The notes under the pieces were generated by a model that worked only from the letters and a program-made list of their open reading frames with translations, made no database searches and was not told the DNA's origin. The position numbers and the translations under genes are program-made. Shown in pieces: positions 57,033-64,000 of a stretch of 64,000 bases of DNA (position 1 is its first letter; each line of letters opens with the position of its first letter). The DNA lies in assembly GCF_021730395.1 (NCBI RefSeq), contig NC_069377.1:41804501-41868500 (forward strand), read 5' to 3'. Source of the DNA: Mercenaria mercenaria. Taxonomy: Eukaryota; Mollusca; Bivalvia; Venerida; Veneridae.

Positions 57033-57600
57033 TCATATAATGTGTGTTTGAAACAAGTATGTTTTCAGGTTCAAGTCTCTATGAACAACATCTTTACCAT
57101 GTAGATAAGAGAGACCATTGCAAATATCCTTCGCAATTACCTCTGGAAGGTGTTCAAACCGAACAAAGTCAGCTGAGTCTAAAGATTGAAGCAGTTCCTT
57201 TAAGGATGAAACATTACACTGTTCCAAAGGGACTTAAATCAAAGGACACATATTCCATCAAGAATGCCAGACGATTATCTACATGGGTTGTCACAATGCT
57301 ATCAAACCCAACTATGTTCACATGACTCAGTGAATGCAGGAGGGTTGCTTCCTTCCTAAACAGACGTCTGTGATCATCATCATCATCATCTAAAAGCTCC
57401 TTCATTATAATCGGCTTGCCTTCTTTCGTACACAAATTGACTTTGCCTTAACTCCCTTTACCAATCATTCCTTGTATGACCAGTGATGCTTTGTCCGTCA
57501 AAGGAATTCCTCCATAATCCTCTGTTCCAACCTCTTTACGGACATGTTTTTTGACTTGTCACTGGGGAATTGTGAATGCCATAACTGAAATAGAATAAAA
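57033..57600 (-). pseudogene. Protein-kinase domain fragment, broken
   Basis: The minus strand reads a glycine-loop-like IGKGS, an in-frame TAA, then GKVNLCTKEGKPIIMKELL (β3-like lysine), a six-Asp run, FRKEATLLHSLSHVNIVGF (αC and HxNIV) and LAFLMEYVSFDLSPFG (hinge). After a one-base frame change it continues LPEVIAKDICNGLSYLHG and VVHRDL. The catalytic loop is truncated after HRDLN, and the activation segment and C lobe are absent. With a stop in the glycine loop and a frameshift at the hinge it is a kinase relic, perhaps a decayed gene duplicate. No intron is seen over this span, and the upstream part may start at an AG near 57,555. Confidence 0.6.
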
Positions 57601-57837
57601 TATCGATAAAATACGGGATGTCAAAATACTGTTTCAATGTTTTACATGAAACTAAAATGTTCATTCCAACCCAGTTTTGTTTTAAAATTGTTTATTAACA
57701 ATTTTATGCTTTGAAATAATTATTTCAGTACTGTTATATATTTGCTGAAGTTTAAAACAGTTTAAAGTAGTTGCTAGCCATCCGGATAGGATAAGTTATG
57801 AAAAAATGTGTTTCTCTGTTCCCTTAGCCCAGATTTC

Positions 57838-58385
57838 TGCAAATAATGCGGAAAAAAAAGTCCGCAAATATGTGGAGTATTCGCACTCTCAATTCCGCAT
57901 GGTTTTCCGCATGCGGAAATATTTGATTTTGGACAATTTGCAGAATTCGGAGTATTCGACCATTTCCGCATGAAAACCCGCCCGCTTAGCTCAATAGGTA
58001 AGAGCGTTGGTCTACGGATCTCGGGGTTGCGAGTTCGATCCTCGGGTGGGAAGTATGTTCTCCGTGACTATTTGATAAACGACATTGTGTCTGATATCAT
58101 TAGTCCTCCACCTCTGATTCATGTGGTGAAGTTGGCAGTTACTTGCGGAGAACAGGTTTGTACTTGTACAGAATCCAGGAACACTGGTTAGGTTAACTGC
58201 CCGCCGTTACATGACTGAAATACTGTTGAAAAACGGCGTTAAACCCAAAACAAACAAACAAACAAATTTCCGCATGAAAGTCGGAAAGTATTTCTGCATG
58301 AAATTCGGAAAGTATTTCCGCATTTAATGTGGACATTTTGTCCGCAATAATACGGACATTCTGTCCACATTTTGGAGGATGTGCT
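57838..58385. repeat. Cluster of TTTCCGCATGCGGAAA-type palindromes, split by a SINE
   Basis: A perfect 16-bp TTTCCGCATGCGGAAA lies at 57,904-57,919. Variants AATAATGCGGAAA, AGTCCGCAAAT, ATTTCCGCATG, TTGTCCGCAATAATACGGAC and AAATTCGGAAAGTATTTCCG occur on both sides of the SINE at 57,976-58,265. Before the SINE inserted it was one block of about 245 bp. Confidence 0.65.
57976..58265 (+). mobile_element. tRNA-derived SINE with 14-bp target duplication
   Basis: The head (about 57,980-58,052) has box A TAGCTCAATAGGTAAGAGC and box B GGTTGCGAGTTCGATCC with a tRNA-like fold (anticodon position ACG). A body and a conserved-looking end (AAAACGGCGTTAAACCC) follow, then a CAAA-repeat tail. ATTTCCGCATGAAA flanks it exactly (57,962-57,975 and 58,266-58,279). 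The preserved head and tail suggest a relatively recent insertion. Confidence 0.8.
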
Positions 58386-58883
58386 AATCTCCGAAAAATA
58401 ATGCCTATCTTGAATACATTGAATTGAAAGACTTACACAATTATAATAAATGGTGAAATATTAAAACTGTTAGTTATTTATATTAAAATTAATATTTTCA
58501 GTTGAAATTTTTTATGAAACTGCAAGTAATTTATTGTATTCAACATTACTAGTAAATTAAAAAATATTGTATATACTGACACATTAAAATAGAAAATAAA
58601 CATTTAAATTTTATATACATAAACAAGTACATTTCAAATCTTAAGTTGTTTAGTGTATTACGTGATGCATTTAAAACAGGTATTTTCAATACAATGTACA
58701 GTTTACAAGGGTAAAAGTTAGAAAATACTTATATCATAGGTTTTAACAATGAAAATGTTGTTTTTACAAAACATTTATACAAAGGAATATCCTTCATAAT
58801 ACTGAATACAGTAACAGTACTGAAAATTTTCACCCATGTTGGGTTTATTTAATTGTTTATGACTCATTTGACAAGGGTCTGAA

Positions 58884-61800
58884 TTATAATGAAGATTTTC
58901 TAGATGGCTTCAGTATTTCTGCCAATTTTCTGTTTATTGTAGTTTTGGATGAAGATGGGAAGTCTTCCAGAATAATAGCTGAAATGAAAATATAATATTT
59001 TTGTATATAACCCAAACTCTGATATTAAGACGCTAAAATAATATGATCTAACAACAATATTTTAGAATATTTAATATAGATGAAATTATAAATTAAAGAT
59101 GATCATTTACATCCTTTTTCTTAAATACTCATTTATTTTACATTGATTGTGAAACCTGTTCCTACAACTGAGGTTAATCATGCTTGATTCTGCTTCCTGG
59201 GTTACCAACCAGTACATTCCCTGCGTGCAAGGTGACCTCGAGAGAATCTCACCCCACCTGCAACCTCCCTATCTGGCGCTCTATACACTGTAAAACTGAG
59301 CCTCCACTTGATGTAACACAATTATTGAAAAGAGCAGTTCACAGAGCCACTAAGCTTGTCTGTTATACGATTTGTCAATTACAGTTGAGGGATAAGAAAG
59401 TTATAGGCGATGTTGGAGATGACAATAATTCAGCTGTTGTTTATGTAACAGACAAACTAAAAAGATTTGACATTATTTAAAATGTAACATAATAATTATT
59501 ATGATATGATGCATGCTTCGAAATCTGGTGCTGAAAAATATACTACTAACTATGCAGGTCATTCAGCTTTCTTTCGTTGAGCGTCTTTGTGGTGAACATG
59601 GCTGTACACAAGGTTTTGGCTGCCTTGGACATGCCAGTTTCCTTCTTTTTTATGTATCTTCTTATGAGGGTTTTAAGCTGCTCCTTTCGTAAATACAAGA
59701 ACAAACCCTTATAATGGATATACATATTTAATATTTTTCACACTTTACTCAATAAATACTTAATATTAACGAAAATAAAAGAAGAAGAAAAAAGTCAGTA
59801 CATATGTCAACATAATTAACATCTGATATAGACAGTTTTTAGCTCATCTGATTTTTTGAAAAAAAATGATGAGTTATTGTCATCACTTGAGCGGTTGTCG
59901 GCGTCGGCGTCGGTGTCAGCGTCGGCGTTGGCGTTGCCTGGTTAAGTTTTATGTTTAGGTCAGCTTTTCTCCTAAACTATCAAAGCTATTGCTTTGAAAC
60001 TTGGAATACTTGTTCACCATCATAAGCTGACCCTGTATAGCAAGAAACATAACTCCATCTTGCTTTTTGCAAGATTTATGGCCCCTTTTGTACTTAAAAA
60101 ATATCAGATTTCTTGGTTAAGTTTTATGTTTAGGTCAACTTTTCTCCTAAACTATCAAAGCTATTGCTTTGAAACTTGGAATTCTTGTTCACCATCATGA
60201 GCAGACCCTGTACATCAAGAAACATAACTCCATCTTGCTTTTTGCAAGAATTATTGCCCCTTTTGGACTTAGAAAATCAGTTTTCTTGGTTAAGTTTTAT
60301 GTTTAGGTCAGCTTTTCTCCTAAACTATCAAAGCTATTGCTTTGAAACTTGGAATTCTTGTTCACCATCATAAGCTGACCCTGTACAGCAAGAAACATAA
60401 CTCCATCCTGCTTTTTGCAAGATTTATGGCCCCTTTTGGACTTAAAAAATATCAGATTTCTTGGTTAAGTTTTATGTTTAGGTCAACTTTTTCTCTTAAA
60501 CTATCAAAGCTATTGCTTTGAAACTTGCAGCACTTGTTCACCATCATAAGCTGACCGTGTACAGCAAGCAACATAACTCCATCCTGCTTTTTGCAATAAT
60601 TATTACCCCTTTTGGACTTAGAAAATCATTTTCTTGGTTGAGTATTATGTTTAAGTCAACTTTTCTCATAAACTATCAAAGCTATTGCTTTAAAACTTGC
60701 AATAGTTTTTCACCATCATAACTGGACACTGTACATCAAGAAACATAACTCTATCCTGCTTTTTGCAAAATGATGGCCCTTTTTAGACTTAGAAAATCAA
60801 GAGGTAGGACAATGTTTCTATTATACAAAAAAAATCAGATGAGCGTCAGCACCCGCAAGGCGGTGCTCTTGTTTACCAGTGCACCCATATAACATTTCAT
60901 TCTGTTAAGACAGCTGTTTGAAATTTGACAGAGTTTGTTATTTCAACATCTTTACAATAGAACTGGGAGAAAGTGCTAGCATTTGACCAGCCTGCATTGT
61001 CCATTATGGTTTGTAAAGGAACCCCTCCTTTTTGAGCCTTTGGTGTAGAGGCTGCTCTTGTACTATGCGTTGTAAATGATTATTTTTATTCCCAGCGACA
61101 TGTAATAAGTTTTTTTTTTTGCTGGGTTATATTTTGTTTGTAAATGAATTCGCAACAATAAGTAGAGTTAGCGTGTAGTATAACGCATAAATAAAACATG
61201 TATATATCGATTATTTCCAGCCCCGTATTGGAATGTTTCCATTAGCATAATTAAAACTCGTAAGCGCCGCCATTGTTTACATGTCCTAAGGATTCTATTT
61301 GACTCTCTTTGTGAACAGTGTATTACTTTAGTTTCATTTTGAAGTCTTATTGATACCCATAAAGTATCCTTGACTCTCACTATGAAAATTTCATTTAAGA
61401 TCCAGGTGTTTATTTCGAATATTTAGTATTTGAATTTCAGACTTTCGTTTTCTTTCGTTGTTTGTAAGTTATCATATGTATCAATTTTTCCATGCCATTT
61501 AGGCTCGTGCAATTTTACTGTGCATAGGATATAATTATACAAAGTAAAACTGATGTCATATAGACTGTAAATAGATACTACCAGTAATACGTAACCTTTT
61601 AATCATGCCCATAATTGCAACTTATTTCAAAATAAAAATAAGATAAACAAGAACAATAAAATAGTTTCTTAATCTGTCCATAGATGGCTTCAAGGCAGTC
61701 TACACAACTGTATTCATGAAACACTGCCCGATTATGAGGTAATATTAACGTTTTGCCTGAAACAAATGTGTTTTCATTGACCTTTGTGGGGTTTTTAGTA

Positions 61801-62801
61801 TATTTTACCATGGCCAGTAAAATTTCATCAAACTGAGAGAAACCTTGAGAAAGAACTGAGTTTAGTTATAGCGTTTTAACATCAAGGCCTGAATTTCTCT
61901 TTCGTGTTCTCAAGCTATGTTTTAAACACAAACCTCTCTGAGCAGACACATGTTCCTCAAGGCATGCAACCAATTCCATATCCTCTGTTGTTGGGGTATC
62001 TTCAAAGTAATATATGCGATGTTTTTAACAGTTTAATCCATGCTTTACGGTTTCACTGTCCTGTCCGGTTGGAATATCTAGGAATAAAAATTTAAGGAAA
62101 GATTTGAATACCAAAAACATCATTTTATGTCATCAAATGAGCTGTGAACTAACCACTGCAATTAATTTCTTGTCATTCCAATAAAGTCTGTAAAAAGATC
62201 CCTTGGAAACACAGAATAAAACCAAAAAAAACAACATAACAATGGACCCGGTACTATTGAGCCTCTTCATGAGAGGTAATGAAATGTGAAAACATCTCTC
62301 GCACCCCTAGCACTGGCTAAAGTAAAGCTCCATTACACTTGTACTGAATGCAATCCTAACGAATTTTAATAAATACATTATTTTGCAACACTTTCACAAG
62401 ATACATGTGACTGAACATTATGAAGAATAATTGTGTTAGAACTATTAATTCTCACTCTCTCTCATTTCTGACAATTTTGACTCCTTTACATCCAGTCAGC
62501 TGCACTGGACTACAAACTGGATTCTGGTGTATTAACTTTGAATGCCAGAAGGATTGGTCAGTAAAAAAACAAAAACACCATTATATATCCACTTGCAGCT
62601 GTTCGTATATTTTGCAAATTCTGCAATGAAAAATAATAAAGATAGCCTAATTGGAAACAGATGCTTACTTGGTGTAAGCTTTGGTGGAGAAGATAACCTC
62701 TGAATTCGCTTTTTCAACACATCTGGTGGAGGCAAAGGACCCTTTATAAGAGATTTAACTAGGGCAGGTGACTGAGTGACTGGCTCAGATTTAGATTTTC
62801 T
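58884..62801 (-). CDS. Unidentified gene, at least five exons
   Basis: Exons in transcript order: 62,801-62,669 (RKSKSEPVTQSPALVKSLIK, then PPPDVLKKRIQRL), donor CCAA|GTAAGC; 62,077-61,934 (IPTGQDSETVKHG, YYFEDTPTTEDMELVACLEE); 61,843 to about 61,650 (FDEILLAMVKYTKN, SGKTLILPHNRAVFHEY, CVDCLEAIYG), end unclear; 59,683-59,551 (EQLKTLIRRYIKKKETGMSK, LNERKLNDLH), donor A|GTTAGT; 58,978-58,884 (IILEDFPSSSKTTINRKLAE, TAA). Phases agree at three of four junctions; the donor of the third exon is unresolved. Exon two has an in-frame TAA, so this copy may be a null allele, an error or a pseudogene. AATAAA follows at 58,849-58,844. Product unknown; it looks nuclear (basic, Ser/Pro-rich), and the C-terminal helices are faintly BEN-like. 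Confidence 0.55.
59840..60874 (+). mobile_element. Helentron-like element, AGCTCATCTGA family, complete
   Basis: Starts TTTTTAGCTCATCTGATTTT with GTCGGCGTCGGCGTCGGTGT. Five units of about 174 bp follow (TTAAGTTTTATGTTTAGGTC, CTATCAAAGCTATTG, GAAACATAACTCCATC). The 3' end has AATCAGATGAGCG (inverted copy of the start), hairpin AGCACCCGCAAGGCGGTGCT (60,848-60,867) and CTTGTTT. It lies in an intron of the unidentified gene. Confidence 0.75.
60897..61074 (-). mobile_element. Tyrosine recombinase C-terminal fragment (Crypton, Ngaro or DIRS type)
   Basis: The minus strand reads HSTRAASTPKAQKGGVPLQ, then AGWSNASTFSQFY and a normal-looking end. This is the conserved HxxR...Y region of the tyrosine recombinases carried by Cryptons and by DIRS/Ngaro retroelements. 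Only the C-terminal part is present, so the element is a fossil fragment and its class cannot be decided from this piece. It abuts the Helentron-like element at 60,874. Confidence 0.65.
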
Positions 62802-62989
62802 CTACAATCTCCTTGCCCTCCTCAAACATCATCATGTACCCCAGGAAACAAAAAACAAAACAACTGATGGGTTTCACAAAATTGTGTTGCCTTTGTATGA
62901 CTGCAAGACTGTTGCAAAATATGCATGGTGGATAAACACTGTCTGACTTAGGGTGGACATGCTTTGGCAAATAGTTTGTTTCCAGCTTT

Positions 62990-63604
62990 TTATGCCCCCG
63001 GCATCTACTGATGCGGGAGGCATATAGTGATTGTCCTGTCCGTCCGTACAAGGTAAACCAAATGGGACCGTTTCGTCTAGCATCAATACCCCTTACTAGA
63101 ATGACTTGATACTAATATAATGATGTAACCTGTGACCATTCCTTATCTTCAGACATCACTTGACCTCAGTTTGACCTTGACCTTGACCTCATTTGGGCTT
63201 GGGTTGCTTTATATGGGCCATCTCTTGGTTAACCAAATGGGACCGTTTCGTCTAGCATCAATACCGCTTACAAGAATGAATTGATACTAATACAGATGTA
63301 ACCTGTGACCATTCTTCATCTTCAAACATCACCTGACCTCAGTTTGACCTTGACCTCATTTTGGACTTAGGTTGCTTTATAGGGGCCATCTCTTGGTTAA
63401 CCAAATGAGACGGTTTCGTCTAGCATCAAAACCACTTACAAGAATGACTTGATACTATTACAGATGTAAGCTGTGACCATTCTTCATCTTCAGACATCAC
63501 CTGACCTCAGTTTGACCTTGACCTCGTTTTGGACTTGGGTTGCTTTGTATCGACAAGGATGCCACCGGGGGCATCAAGCATTTATTGAATGCAGCTCCTT
63601 GTTT
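62990..63604 (+). mobile_element. Helentron-like element, TATGCCCCC family, complete
   Basis: Starts TTTTTATGCCCCCGGCATCT with GTCCTGTCCGTCCGT. Three units of about 175 bp (GGGACCGTTTCGTCTAGCAT, GATGTAACCTGTGACC, TTTGACCTTGACC). It ends CACCGGGGGCATCA (inverted copy), hairpin GCATT-TATTG-AATGC (63,578-63,592) and AGCTCCTTGTTT. Confidence 0.75.
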
Positions 63605-63725
63605 CCTTTTATTTTCTATGTGAAATATACCGTGGCTGGGTCGAGCATTGATAACTAGATTGCTAGAGCAAGTCGAGGTTATTACTAATTACATCACAGA
63701 TAACGTTTGTAATATGTTGTGTTTT

Positions 63726-64000
63726 TAGCTCACCAGAGCACAAAGTGCTCAAGGTGAGCTATTGTGACCGGTCATTGCCCGTCGATGTGCGTCTTCCATC
63801 AACATTTGCCTTGTGAACACTCTAGAGACCACATTTTTGACCCAGTCTTTATGGAACTTGATCAGAATGTTTGTCTTGATGATTTCTAAGTCCAGATTGA
63901 AACAGGGTCATGTTGGGTCAAAAACTAGGTCATGGGTCAGATCAAAGGAAAAGCTTGTGAACACTCTAGAGACTACATTTTTGACCCAATCTTTATGAAA
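63726..64000 (+). mobile_element. Helentron-like element, AGCTCACC family, runs off the window
   Basis: Starts TTTTTAGCTCACCAGAGCAC with the GAGCAC-AAA-GTGCTC hairpin, then two units carrying CTCTAGAGAC and TTTTTGACCCA. The 3' end lies beyond the window. Confidence 0.65.

Noticed and set aside
57980-58052. tRNA gene with ACG anticodon
   Set aside because: A and B boxes are good, but the sequence continues into a SINE body with A-rich tail and target duplication, so it is a SINE head rather than a functional tRNA gene.

Overview
The window is AT-rich, intron-bearing metazoan DNA dominated by mobile elements, with no bacterial gene structure and no complete, recognisable host gene. The dense GGTCA-rich interspersed repeats opening TTTTTAGCTCACC and closing CTCTTGTT, and the tRNA-headed SINEs, are of kinds I associate with bivalve mollusc genomes. 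I infer a marine bivalve and cannot name the species.

Layout. 1-20 kb is mostly non-coding: a GGTCA-rich tandem array with three perfect oestrogen-response-element palindromes, a Helentron-like element (3.0-4.7 kb), a hairpin element, a GAT/ATC-rich array, an array of CCCGTATAT-type motifs (12.9-13.7 kb) and local duplications. 20-25 kb holds two more Helentron-like elements, a possible signal-peptide exon on the minus strand, and exons of an unidentified plus-strand gene that stops at 24,860.

24.94-41.37 kb is the centrepiece: a putative 16.4-kb DNA transposon. Its two ends carry the same motifs in inverted orientation (TCCTGTACGAAA, TTGGAGCG and the palindrome TTCCGTACGGAA). Inside are two divergently arranged genes. 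A nine-exon minus-strand gene encodes a BEN-domain protein whose splice phases and reading frames I could trace by hand. A plus-strand gene encodes a tnp2-like (CACTA/CMC-type) transposase. The BEN protein may be a TNPA-like binder of the subterminal palindromes. SINEs, MITEs and a Helentron-like fragment are nested in its introns.

41-54.6 kb is a pile-up of palindrome clusters and Helentron-like non-autonomous elements of several families. They surround and interrupt a decayed Helitron polyprotein on the minus strand (C76-like peptidase, DUF6570-like and Helitron_like_N regions; Rep catalytic core and helicase not found). 55-64 kb has an inverted copy of the repeat at 16.6-17.9 kb, a broken protein-kinase fragment, a SINE inserted into another palindrome cluster, a five-exon minus-strand gene of unknown function (58.9-62.8 kb) and three more Helentron-like elements, one of them inside that gene.

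The recurring theme is a shared end architecture. At least seven sequence families have subterminal inverted repeats after a T-run, an internal tandem array (often about 145 bp per unit), a short 3' hairpin and a terminal CTTGTT. All exon calls here are manual readings of splice signals and frames, without transcript or database support.
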